A program made the position numbers and the translations under genes. A stretch of DNA of 64,000 nucleotides from Sphagnum magellanicum (taxonomy: Eukaryota; Streptophyta; Sphagnopsida; Sphagnales; Sphagnaceae): positions 16,808,038 to 16,872,037 of the forward strand of contig CM038923.1 of the NCBI GenBank assembly GCA_021904315.1, in the 5' to 3' direction. Under the pieces are notes generated by a model. That model was not told the DNA's origin and ran no database searches. It saw nothing but the letters and a program-made list of their open reading frames with translations. Shown in pieces: positions 36,939 to 48,530 of this stretch. Within the stretch, counting starts at the first letter, position 1. The number at the start of each line of letters is the position of its first letter.

Positions 36939-38490
36939 CTAACAAGGTTCCAATGTGATCAATTTCCATGGTTCAACATAGCCCTTTGATATACAATCAC
37001 CTGGCACATTGTCTATGTAGTGATAACAAAAGCAAAAAAATTCCCTAGCATCCAAGAACACATTGTTTGATGCATTTACTACCTTAACTAAATGCCTACT
37101 TCGAAAGTCTACCATTGTCATGTAATCAAATCCTCGAGTTATGTCAAATTTTCCTTCTTTCACCTCCTGAAAAACTCGTTTAACATTCTTTCTTGTGCCT
37201 TCATATGTAGCATGAGGTTGACTCATTGACCTCTAAAGGTACAATGCCACATCATGAGTGTTCCACAAATTTTCACCTTGAGGTTTTTAGTTGTTCTTTT
37301 TTGATGGCTTGCTTGAAACAAGCCCTTGCATCATCATGTAGACCTTTTCCATGGCCTATACCCCTATAGTTCCACTACATCATGCAACTAGATGAAAGTT
37401 TTGGACAAATTGTCAACCTAGGGTATCCTGACACATGGAACCAATTCTTTGCACCCTTGAATTGGCTAGTGCACCCATCATTCCACACATGATGCATTTT
37501 GGGAAAAATACCCTTTGATGATAAGTGGCTCCAATGCAAGGTAAAAACATGTTGTATAAATAGGTTATCATGCTCATGGTCATTTGATATAGTAATGATA
37601 CTTTGTGGTTAGTCGTAGACTATTTGGATTTAAAGAATTCCATGTTGGATTTACTTGATAAGTAATATGCATTAAGATAAACAACTAAAAATTGAACCAA
37701 TGTTGTTATTGTATTTCATCCTAGTGTTTAAAAGATTAATTTTCAACAAAGTCAATGAGTGAAAACACTTCACCTTCTTTCAACATTTCTAATGACACCC
37801 TATACCGCAAGTCTTGCCATCTTGCAATGTGACTATGCATGACAAAATCAAAGAATTTGGGGGCATCATATTCCAAAAATTGTCATGGGGTTGTTAGTTT
37901 ACTAACAAAATGACTAACCTCTTTTGGCTCTCTCACCCTAGTCTCCACCTATAGGAACCTTTTGGAAACATCTCCAAGCCATCAAATTATCATTGGCTAG
38001 ATCTCTATTTCTTTACTATAAAATGACAAAATATGGAAGCCATAGTTTGGACACTTACCCTTCGAATAACTTAGATTGAACCATTTTTGCCTTGAAGCCC
38101 TGGGGCACAAATTTTCTCCTGGATAGGTTAGAAGACCTCTCAAATGTATGGGATGTAACTTGACAGTTGATAGTCCCTTGTTGAAAAGTTCTAGTTTTTG
38201 GATTTGCACAAAGTGATAGCCAACCACATGTACATGTGGAGCTTTGTAATCCATGATGAACATTTGTAGTGCGCATATTATTGAACTTGACTTTGATCTT
38301 AGCCATTTTTTGGTGGTATTTGTAGCAACAACTATTGAAATCTTGTAATTTTTCGCAAAATAAACTTTCAGTTTGTTAAAGGAAGTTAATCCAATCTCAA
38401 CATCCAAGTGCCATCCTTGAACCTTGTAAAAAATGTAGCTACAAAATAACCAAAATTTCCATTCGTGAGCTAGACAACCTTGCAACAGAT
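36939..38490 (-). mobile_element. Unclassified transposase-like fossil
   Basis: Minus-strand coding remnants in consistent order: a 162-residue frame (37997-38485) ending CPNYGFHILSFYSKEIEI; then near 37850-37700 pieces such as ARWQDLRYRVSLEMLKE and LIDFVEN; then near 37480-37300 NDGCTSQFKGAKNWFHVSGY and GHGKGLHDDARACFKQ; then a 95-residue frame (36939-37226). I remember multicopy uncharacterised proteins with the same SDG-x-QFK and GHGKG-x-xDG motifs in early land plants and animals, probably DDE-type transposases. That family link is recollection, not a search result. The copy is interrupted by several stops and shifts. Confidence 0.6.
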
Positions 38491-41400
38491 AAGTTGAATA
38501 GTAGAGGGTAGACTTCTCCTAAACAAAATGACTATGTCCTAAACAAAATCAAGTGTAAATTTTGGACTGAAACAATATATTCTTATGTGCCATTTGTCCA
38601 GAATATATGGAACCACTATCCAAAATGAAAATGACAATTTTGAACAAGAAATGCACCTTCTTGGATCAAAAGATTATGTCCTAAATACTTACCATATGTC
38701 CTAAATAATAAGTAGTTCAATCATGATCCTATAGTCCAAAAATATTGAATTCCTAAATGAAATCCTTAGTTCTTGCATCACAAATTTAACATATGATGAA
38801 TTAAAAATGGAAATCATGCAAAGTTCGTTCATTCATAGGTTCATACATTTTATACACAAAGATGATGTGTTGAAAACACATTTGACACATGGATAAATGT
38901 GTTGACGAATGAAGTACAAACATATGAATAAATGAATGTGTGAACCCACTCAGATTAATGGGTTAGGAATATTGCCACAATTAACATTCACTATAACTTA
39001 TGTTTTGATTTTACTTTTTCATTATTGATTTGGAATGACTCCAAATTGACACAATCATTTACAATGATTGTTCATGCATTTATATAATAATACAGTTTGA
39101 CATTTTTTTTTGTCATGAATATTTTTGGTCATTGGAAGTTAATGGAATTTTTGTCCATCCTCTTTTGTCAAAACTTTAACCAAGGGCTTGCAACCAATGT
39201 TAAACTATGACAAAAAGAGTGGGTTGTGAAAATGTTTGTAGAGTTAAGCACATTTCCACAAGTGCGGCAAAGTTAATCCAACATTCCCAAATGAATTCTC
39301 ACTTTGGGAATTGGGGTGTTATGATGTTTCAAATCATGAAACAAGGTTTGATCCCAAAACCTTGTCAAAATTGTTGAAAAAGTTTTTAAGAGTATATATC
39401 CAAAGTGGGGCCATTTACATCATATTTAAAAATCTGAAGTACAAGTTATGGTCAAAAGAATGGTCACAAATAAAACTAAGAGCTCAATTCCCAACTATTA
39501 AAACATTCAACAAAAAGGGTCAAATAACCTTTAAATGAAGCACATAATATGATGTTGGAAAGGTCTCTTTAAGGGCTACAACATTGTTTTGAAGAGTTCT
39601 TGAATTGAAGTTCATATATTGATGTATGAACTTGCAAAATTGTGACACTCAAAGCTTGGAAAAATTAGAAATTTTAACTAGTTCAATGCATTCCCTACCA
39701 CTAATCACATAATACACAATAGGGAGGCAAATGGTTACTTGTGTGAATGTATGCCTTTTGTGATTTCATCCATGTATAATGTTGATTCCAATTCTTCAAA
39801 ATGTCAAAATCAAGTCATTTAACCATGTTATTATCCTTTTATCATAGAAAATGGCCTAAAAAACTAACATTCAACATATTTGCCTAGCTTTTAGAATTTG
39901 AAGAAGGGAAAAAACTAGACCCAACCTATTCTTCAAATTGATTTATCTAAATAACTAAACTTGACCAATTCTTTAAAAATGACAAAGTTAATTACCCAAA
40001 ATTGACAATTCTATGAAAATTCAAATAATTGCCCAACATTGGTGGACTCACCCATGTCAACATGGTAGTAGTGATGCTTAGGCTTTGATTTGTCATTAAG
40101 CTCATCTCTAATAACCATAAATATGTAGTGTATTGTTCATGTGTAAATATTTGAAGGCCAAATCTTGTTAGTCATGCCCTTACGGTTAAAGGTCATATTC
40201 ATGTAAAACACAAACTAAACCTAAAACACAACTTCATGTTTGTTTGGTTAATGATGATTTAAAGCATTTTCTACCCAACTAGTGGAATTAACCTTATTTG
40301 GTTCATTATTTAATTTAGTTCGAACCATTATCATGTTGCTTTAATTTTTAAATATTGTTTTGAAACATTTGCAATAGGATACACCCATTATCATAGATCA
40401 CATTTTATCCATAATTTGTTATGATTGAATTTTAATAAGAAAAAACATGTGGACAAGTTGACATTATAGTAGAAAATGACCAATCATTTACAACAAGCAA
40501 AACAAAGATTTACGAGTAGTTGAAAATCAAATTGGACATGACAAGATGTCTAGTTGTGTCTAATGTGCAATGTTTATTTTGATTGAAAATTAACAAATGC
40601 TAGTTGATGTGGCTTTCACCTAAAAACTAACATATAGGTGGTAGTTGATTTGACTAATATGCAATATAAAGTATGATTGGGATTTTAAAGTTAATTTATT
40701 ATTAGCCTATTTACACTAGCCACTTTATAGGTTGAACATATGAGGAGTTGAACCTTTCATCTCCACAAGGGGAGATTAAGTTTTCAACCAATGTACCACA
40801 CCTTTTTAAAGGTGTTAACTTTTGTAACATATAACTATGAACATGTATATTTCACATCTTTTACACTAATTTTATGTAAATAAGTAGAAATGTAAGTAAA
40901 TAGGTTATAAATAAATAAATGGTCATATTTTGATACACTTAACTACCTTCAACCTAGTACCTACTTGGCATTTACATGTTGTCAACCTTGAACCTATTTA
41001 TCAAGCACGCACCTAGAACCTACCTACCCACCTACCTATCACTTATCTAACTAACAATCTATGTACCTACATATTTATTTTCAACCTACATACTTACTTA
41101 GAAACTACCTACATATAATTTAGATGTCAAAATACTTATGCCAATAAAAGGGTTTTAAGGGGTTTATTTGGATGAAAAACATATAGAATCATTCATGTCA
41201 CAGCTTGCATACATCATTAGTTGTATATTAATTGCATACATGATGATGAGGTCAACCTAGGACCTAGTGATGACATTCTTCATTTTGCACATTAAATTTT
41301 TTTAAAATTCTTTAGTTAGCACCTTGTCATAACATTCTTCACTTGCGAATGTTTACCAAATTACACTGGTTGATCTATAAAATTCTTGCTTCTCTGGGCT

Positions 41401-42602
41401 TCCATAACATTCTCGCACCAAGAATGTCATCACTATGACCTAGGAAGGGCCTACACATTTACATGCCTAGGCATGTCAAATCCCTTAAGTAGCATTAAAA
41501 ATGACTTAAAAATAACAAATGTAACACATCACAAGCCACATTGCATTTGGAATGATTTATAAGTTGCTATATTGTATGCACATACACCACATAAGTATCA
41601 CACATGCCATGTGTAAATGGTAGTATGTTGGAAAGGTCATTACTTTTTATATTTAAAAAATGTGAGTAAAAATATAAAGTCCCATAAATTGGCTTTTTGG
41701 GTAAAACATGTAATTTAATAATTTTATATTAACATTATGTTTATTTTTAAAATCCAAGTATAATTTATATATGATATGTGTAAACAATAAGTATTACAAA
41801 AAAATTTAAAAATACATAACATATGTATAAAAGACTCAAAATAGTTATTACTTTTTAATATGTTCAATCAGTAGGATAGAAATGGTGTAATTTATACTAA
41901 AGGTTTAAAACAAAAAAGTTAGCATGATATTTACTTGGTCAAGGCAACTTACAAGGAGTTGATGAAAGTTTAGATGTAACAACTTAATGATTCACATATT
42001 TAGGTTATAATGTATAACATGTTTGTTTTAATTCTAAAACCAAATCTAACATCATTTTTTCTTTATATCTCTTTTGAAAATTTTCATGGAAAACAAATCA
42101 AATGTTTGTTGTTTGTAATGACTTTGTATGTGCCATCCGCAGTCTTCATCCTCTGAAATATTACTTAGTATTGAAATGTTTGTTAGTGTGTTTTTAAAAC
42201 AAAATTTGAACATTTCATGTATGATCTTTTTTTAATCACACACAATCGCCTTACTTTTTTCATCATTCATACTTCAATTAAAACTAAAAATTGAAGCAAA
42301 TATATGGTGTCAAAATTCAATGCAAACATAAAATTAAGTTTAAGGTGATTTAAATATGTGAACATTAGAAATCTACACAATAAAAAAGTGAAAAAAATTG
42401 AAGCTCCTTCACATAAGACCCCCAAATAATACACTTTTTGACACATTTAGTTGGGAAAGTTATCACATAGTGACCCCTCAAAGGTAGTTTCCAATTTGCC
42501 AAAAAAAAGTTGTCCAATTAATCATATTGGACATACCTACGTTTGGTGGCCCAAGGCAAAATGGACAAAATTTACTTTCATAAATCATTTTGATCAAGTA
42601 GT
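38491..42602. other. AT-rich intergenic DNA, no gene
   Basis: No coding sequence recognised. A CCTACCTACC-type degenerate simple repeat occupies about 40960-41110; similar words recur near 49165-49200 and 49975-50010, and in complement near 56060-56110. Confidence 0.55.
40735..40806 (-). mobile_element. tRNA-related SINE head (candidate)
   Basis: On the minus strand a polymerase III A box (TGGTACATTGG, fits TRGYNNANNNG) is followed 33 bp later by a B box (GGTTCAACTCC, fits GWTCRANNC). The region around them does not fold as a full tRNA, so a SINE head or tRNA remnant is likelier than a gene. It resembles 56183-56247. Confidence 0.5.
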
Positions 42603-43500
42603 TTAATCAATACTAATCACAATGTTAAGGGCATAAAGTTGGAGAACATGTGATGTGTGAAAAAACAAAGTGATTATATATAACCCAATTTGTTGTACTA
42701 GCTCTATTGCTTCTAGGGTAACATGTGAACCATGCCCATCCATAATTAATAAATGACAATTAGTTAAAAAGATTCCACATGGAACAAAACTCTTGAAAAA
42801 ATATAAGATTTTTTGAATGGGAAACATGTCATCTAAACCTTTTGAATCCCATTGCCATACATTTTCCTAAAGTTTATAAAGTTTGATGTAGGCATCCCAT
42901 ATATAGTCTTTCACTTTTAAAATTATAGAATCTTAGCAAAACCCCACCCATTGCATTTATTGCATAATTTATTTAAATTTAACCATTCTTGAGACTTGGA
43001 AATGGTGCCATAAATTTGATTTGAATTTCTTTGGTTAGAACCTTCGCTTTTGATTATCTATCTACTTGAGTTTGTTTCATTTGAATTTTAAATATGTTTT
43101 GCAATGTAATTGTCTTGACCACATACCATACTTGCAAGTGTGATAAAATGGGTTACATGAATTGCTTGTCAAACCTAGCACATGCCCTATAGACTTCAAG
43201 TCCTTTCACTTGTTGAATGTTCAATTCCACATGTGCCTACACTTGAATTAATTATTCCCTGGTACACCATTCTAAAATGGTGTTAGCTGAGTTTGTGTGA
43301 GTGTTGCCACCTTCATCTTGAGATATTGTAACCCACATTTCTACATAGTTAAAGTCCAAACAATTAAACTAAATGTTACATCCTCTTCCTCTATTAGCAC
43401 AATCGTTAACCCTATATTCCTACATCTTTTCTTCTCATTCAAATGGGTGAAAATGGAAGATATGGGTATGTTCCATGACATACTTCCCTTCCTCAATGAA
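42603..43500 (-). mobile_element. Pogo/Tigger-like DNA transposon fossil, copy 2
   Basis: Second decayed DDE_1 transposase on the minus strand, DNA-alignable with copy 1. Readable pieces: SQEWLNLNKLCNKCNGWGF near 43000 and LLIMDGHGSHVTLEAIELVQ at about 42750-42690, followed by a degraded HTSHVLQ motif. The N-terminal part is more scrambled than in copy 1, and the C-terminal part after the LQP-type motif is missing. No terminal repeats seen. Confidence 0.75.
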
Positions 43501-45244
43501 CATGTCCCTCTTTCCACTACATTCGTTGCTTCCTCTAGTGATTCATTTGTTCATTTGCCTCTCCCACTTATTGCAATGGTTGCATCAAACTTTGTACAAT
43601 TGTGTTTTTACAATGTTTTATGCAAAATAGATATGTTCCTTGTTGATTGCTAGCTAGTCCAACATGACATTTGGTCATGTATGAGGCACATTTAATATAA
43701 TTGTTACCTTTTGATTAGTTGGTAACATGCACTTTAACCCTATTAAGGGTAAACCTTTAGGTCTTTCATGTAATCACCCAAGAGGATAAAAACCATGTTT
43801 GGTTTGTGTACATGTCAAAAGTGCATATTCCTTTAGTACCATGTATTGCTAGATATTAGTTTGTAGAAGTCTAAAATTTCCTCCTACATTAAGTCAAAAT
43901 CTATTATTGTTATGCATGTATTGGGTGTGAATGTCTTCGTGTAATGAACAACTTAAGCTTGTTGGAACCTACTTTTTCTTTGAACTTCTTATTCTAGAAT
44001 GTGGAATTACAAACTTCATAACATGTTGGTAGTGTAGGAACATCTTGTACTTTTCATTTTATACCTTGCCTAAATAAGGAGTGCCTATTTTTTCTACTAT
44101 TTTTATTTCACTATAATTGTTTTAAAATATGATTGTTGTTCTTCTACATCTTTTGATCTTTAGTTTGATTTGTGATCCTCTATTTTAGCTTTCAAGAATA
44201 TTGCATTAGGAACTAGGATTTCTAAAAATAGTCATAGCTTATCTCACACAATTGTTGCTAGAAAGGACATGCTATGAAAGCTTAAAGTAAGAATGGAAAA
44301 TTTGATTTTTACTTGTATTAAGATTTGCCCCAATTGCTTGTGAATGTATTTTTCATTTTGGTAGGAATACAATGTGCGCCTTTTAAATTGCTCACAATTG
44401 TCTCAATCCTTCATATCCAAAGTTAGGGTTCCTTGGTGTTGTGCTCAATTATTTTAGTTAAGATTTGTGCATTTGGAACATAGTTAGGGTTCTTGCACAT
44501 TTGTGTTAAATTGGAGCCCACACCCCCAATGACTAAACAACGACTTTGAACAAGTTGCAAGCCATTCTTTGAAATTACACCAAGACATGCCCATAACCAA
44601 ACACTAAAAGAAACTTCTCCCTTGCTTTTTGCACATTTGTGGTTAGTTGCACACACTTGTACATTCACTTCACCCCATACCACCAAACAACATTTGATGC
44701 CCATAATGGTGGGCAACTTTTTCCATAGTTATCCAAATTTACACTCATGGACCAAACACACAAAAAAATCACACAAGTGCTCAAGTGTTGGAATAATTTA
44801 GAACACAATTTCTCACAGCCTGGAGTTCGGTCATAGACAATATCTGGAAGAGTGAAGAGACGGCATGTGCATTATATGAGTGTTTGGTTGTAAGCCTGTG
44901 TTGAGTGATGGGCATGCTTACCCTAAGCAACACAAGTGTAAAGATGTATGAGCTCCAATTGAAGAGTCTGAGTTGAGCCATGCATGTGTGCTGACTAAGA
45001 ATTGGATAGTCGCGGATGGAAACCTGGATGAAGACGCAGTATTATATGAAACAAACAGCTGAGCTTCACAGGCAGAAAAGAGATCAGAAGCCATGACAAC
45101 TTTTAAAAACCATTCTTGAATGTCGACCCAGAGCCCACGTCATGAGCAGAACGTCAGAGACTCGACTTGTATAGATGATGGGTAAAACTGCTAAAAGGAT
45201 TGTTAAGGAGGAAATGAGTACTCAACAGCCCTGGATCGTTGGAG
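43501..45244. other. AT-rich intergenic DNA, no gene
   Basis: No recognised gene. A minus-strand reading frame of 97 residues (44423-44716) is cysteine-containing but has no family I know. From about 44990 the composition becomes richer in GC and CG than in the preceding 20 kb. Confidence 0.5.
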
Positions 45245-45315
45245 GTTTTCATGATCTGTGTTGAATCGTGGATTGTCAGTCCTTAATGGCTGCTGTCAAC
45301 ACAGATCATGAAAAC
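45245..45315. repeat. Perfect 20-bp inverted repeat, 31-nt loop
   Basis: Left arm 45245-45264 (GTTTTCATGATCTGTGTTGA) is the exact reverse complement of 45296-45315. The 31-nt spacer starts ATCGTGG and ends GCTGCTG. Transcribed, it would form a long perfect hairpin. Surrounding DNA holds no gene that I recognise. Confidence 0.9.
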
Positions 45316-46044
45316 ATTGAACGTGATTTGGGGCCAGATTTCACAATACGGACGTACAGACCCTCCTTACAGTTCACGGTTGGTGTACAAGTAAGCTCTG
45401 TAAGCATATACTTTCTAGGCAATAGTCATGTCGTAATAGGACATAGTCCCAGGCACGGATAATCAGTTTTTTTGGACACGGGTTTCTGGCGTTTGTCTGT
45501 AGCAGTGAATGGTTAACTGAATTGGTTGGAGGAAAGTGATCTGATGATGATCTCTTTGCCAACTAAGTCGTTGTGATGTAAGAGCATGTAGAGAAACTGG
45601 AGGGTGAAGGGAAGCTAGGTGCTGAAGGGAAGGACACTAGTGGGAGTGGCTGCAGAGTACAAACAGCAAAAGGATTCCAAAAGCAGATATCATTCTCCAT
45701 ATGTAGCAGGAGTTTCTTTATGGACTTTTTGTACACTTAATGTCACTTACCCTGGGTAAAGCTTTGAGGATGGGCTGTGCAGTTTGCATGAAACCAAGGG
45801 GGCCTGGTAGGATGTTGTGGCAGTGGAGTGCCTGGGGCCCTGATTTTGTGAACCTTTCACTCCACCTTCTGTACTTGGGTGAACCAGCACACATGTTGGT
45901 ACCATGGTAAAAATCCCAAAATCCATTTAAATGATTTCTAAAGATTACAACTATTTCATGCTTAGACTAAATTAAGATCTCTGAGTTCAAATCTAATATT
46001 TTATGGGTTTATTATCGCCACTAAGAGGTCTTGCTCAAAAAGGT
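45316..46044. other. Intergenic, no gene recognised
   Basis: Mixed-composition DNA of ordinary GC content. The reading frames here are short and match no family that I know. Confidence 0.5.
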
Positions 46045-46148
46045 CTTGAACCCACCAAAGTGGGTGCCGGTTCATGCTTGTCCCCTACCTGGTATGGAGG
46101 GCAAGGCATCTTACAAGTTGCAATGTGTTACAGCATCTTTACCATGAA
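46045..46148 (-). mobile_element. SINE-like element (candidate)
   Basis: On the minus strand a B-box-like word (GGGTTCAAGACC) lies downstream of a weak A-box-like region (GTAACACATTGC), with stem-forming CACCCACTTTGGTGGGT between. The A box is poor, so this is tentative. Confidence 0.3.
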
Positions 46149-46479
46149 GTAGTGAAATGGCCTTCTACACTAGCTTTTGGATAATGTCAGCAACCAAATA
46201 TTATAAAACCTCCTTTGCATTGGTAAAATATGCACAAGATATTTGAGTTGTTCATAGAGCGGGCTTGGGTTTGGGCTTGGAGTTTGGCTTGCATCCTCCC
46301 TTGCATTCTCTTTTGTTAGGATCTCATTTCGTTGGGCTAGTGTGAACTCAGCTATACACAATAATCTCCAATCACACCAGCTTGATGGAAAGCCACTGAT
46401 GTGGGTCCTATTATAACAATTGCTTTCTGTTGCAATGGGGCTCAAAATTTAAAACTAACTGAATGATAATAGATTGACA

Positions 46480-46704
46480 GTCTAGTTACATTCTAACTAC
46501 CCTAGTTCACTAGCAAGTTTTTAAATATAAAATTTCTGAAAACAAAAATTTCTCTAAGAATTATTTTTGAGAAGGAAAATGAAGCATCTTCTAAAGTGTT
46601 TGAGAATGTTCTATTTTTTCAATATGCAAATTCCAAAAGTAAATAATTATTTGATAGAGACCCAACAAACCTATGATTCAACTACCATACCTTTTAGTTA
46701 CACA
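46480..46704 (+). repeat. Dispersed AT-rich repeat R, copy 1
   Basis: Aligns with 62200-62400 and 63800-63960 (+) and 63620-63792 (-). Shared: AATTTCTGAAAA, GAAGGAAAAT, a tract like TTGAGAATGTTCTATTTTT, and AAATAATTATTTGAYAGAGA. Family unknown. The Helitron at 46705 directly follows. Confidence 0.65.
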
Positions 46705-47736
46705 TCTTATATATTAATTCATTACGTCTGTTAGTATGTCTGTCTTTATCTTTATCTTATTTAAGTTACCCTGGGGGGGAGAGGAATAAAGATGTGATAA
46801 AGTGAGTTAGGAGCGTTGGATTGGGAATTGGACGGGTAGAATGATGTTTTTCAGGGGTAAGTATCGTGTTGGGGTAAAAGTGATGAGCTGGGAAGTTACA
46901 CATGGGGTGGGATGGACCGTTGGGGGGGGGGGGGGGAACTGGTGGGTGAGGAGGCGAAAGACCATTGGACAGAGAATAAACAATACTGCCGTGTGCCCGG
47001 TGCTGAGCCCGTCTGACTCTAAAGGATGTTGCTTTGGGGGGGGCGGACGGGGAGGGGTCCGTTGGTGGAGACATATTTTTTTCACACTGAGAAATGGGGC
47101 CCTCCGGCTGCACTGAGCGCCCTTCTTTTTCTTTTGGGGGTTTTCTTTCTCCGGCAAATATCTGTTTCAAGGAGTGATGGAAAAATTGGAAATAAGGCAC
47201 ACTAGCAAGGGAGGGTTTGGGTTTGTAAGGTCTCTTACAAGGTTTATAGGGTTCCTCAACCTTGGGATGAATGGATGAATGAGTGGATGGATGGATGCCT
47301 CCTTCCTCCATATTTTAGCCGAGCTTTTATTTTAGCTCTGACTTAGTGGGTGTTCCAAGTTTGAAGTAACCTTACGACCACTTGAAATGTGCCACAATGA
47401 AATGAAGTTATTAATTTAGGGTATTCTTTGACCCCTTAAGAATTAGGACTTTAATTTGCATTTTTTTCCCCTCTTCGAAGTGGAGACTTTGCTAATAGGT
47501 CTCTCATGGGATGTTGTTGCTCTATTGAACCCGGTTCCAGTTTTCAAAGTTTTCAGAACCAGAGAACTATGGGTTGGGGGATTTCTTTTTTAAAAAATCA
47601 GAATCCAAAAAATTGAAATTATAAGACTAGATTATTTTTTACTATTAGAAGAAAGGATATTCTAAACCATTAATTCTTAGAAAATTTTTAAATCATCTAA
47701 AACCGTCTGTGCCTTGCAGGCACGGGTTACCACTAG
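46705..47736 (+). mobile_element. Non-autonomous Helitron
   Basis: A 1,032-bp element with canonical plant Helitron ends: 5' TCTTATATATTAATTCATTA; 3' hairpin with stem GTGCC (47709-47713) and GGCAC (47719-47723), then GGGTTACCACTAG ending in CTAG at 47733-47736. The flanks are A (46704) and T (47737), the expected A^T target without duplication. No RepHel helicase is encoded. The interior 46770-47340 is unusually GC-rich with a poly-G run at 46922-46936. A minus-strand frame (46766-47311) encodes a proline-rich sequence that is probably non-coding or captured host DNA. Confidence 0.85.
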
Positions 47737-48222
47737 TAAGTTTTTATAATAAAAAAAAGGGTGACACACAATTTGAGAGACAACCTTCACAACTCCTACG
47801 TTTGGTCAATGCAGAGCTGTGAGATGAATTTGACCCCAGAGTTATGGAAAAAATGTCATAATTATTTTTGAATGAAACACAATGTCAAATACAAAACAAA
47901 ATGTCAGATACCATTTATTGTACATGATTAGAGCATCAAGAGCCTTGCGTAAGTAACTGGCTGCTTTTATTGGCCAACTATACCGATTGGCCCAGGTGAT
48001 GAGAGTTAAATAGTCTCACTTAATGCCTTCAGCTTGATAAGGGTATGCTTTCATGATCTCCACTCACCTATTATCTGTACTACGGCCCACTCAAGCGGTT
48101 GGGATTTTTATTTGAAATGTTGAGACACTGGGTCCGCTATTCTGATGGGTGCCCATTGGCCCGCAAATCTGAAGACACCCACCAGACCAACAAATGTCAG
48201 TCACCTTACATTAAAAACCGGC
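47737..48222. other. Intergenic, no gene recognised
   Basis: Nothing recognisable between the Helitron and the duplicated segment at 48223. The reading frames present are short and featureless. Confidence 0.5.
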
Positions 48223-48362
48223 TGTACAAGTGCGAAAAATCTCAACTTGGTCTGGTTCACATTAACTCTAAATACGTGCAAACCGCATCAAAACTCAGTT
48301 GTGCAAGTGCAAAAAATCTTGTATTGGTCTGGGTCACATTAACTCTGGACACCAGCAAACTG
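48223..48362 (+). repeat. Tandem duplication, period 77 bp
   Basis: Two adjacent copies (48223-48299 and 48300-48362) share TGTRCAAGTGCRAAAAATCT and TTGGTCTGGKTCACATTAACTCT. The copies differ at several sites. A + reading frame (48099-48437) reads through both copies but resembles no known protein. Confidence 0.75.
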
Positions 48363-48369
48363 CCAGCCT

Positions 48370-48530
48370 CCAGGTGTGGGTTTTTTCAAAATGGGTTGAG
48401 AAATAGTGACGTGAACATAGAAAGCCTTTTGCCATGAGTTGCCCAATTGAATTGTGGTTGGATATTGGCTGGGCAGAAGACATGGCAACCCTAATCGTAA
48501 TTTATGCTTTTCATTCTGACATCGTTGAGT
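48370..48530 (+). repeat. Dispersed repeat S, copy 1
   Basis: Aligns with 61913-62060 in the same orientation: GGTGTGGGTT-TTTCAAAA, GGGTTGAGAAATA, and GTGAACATAGAAAGCCTTTTGCCAT-type words. Family unknown. Confidence 0.6.

Noticed and set aside
46766-47311. 181-codon proline-rich minus-strand frame as a host gene
   Set aside because: It lies entirely within the Helitron, overlaps a poly-G tract, and has low-complexity composition. It shows no exon signals or homologues that I know.
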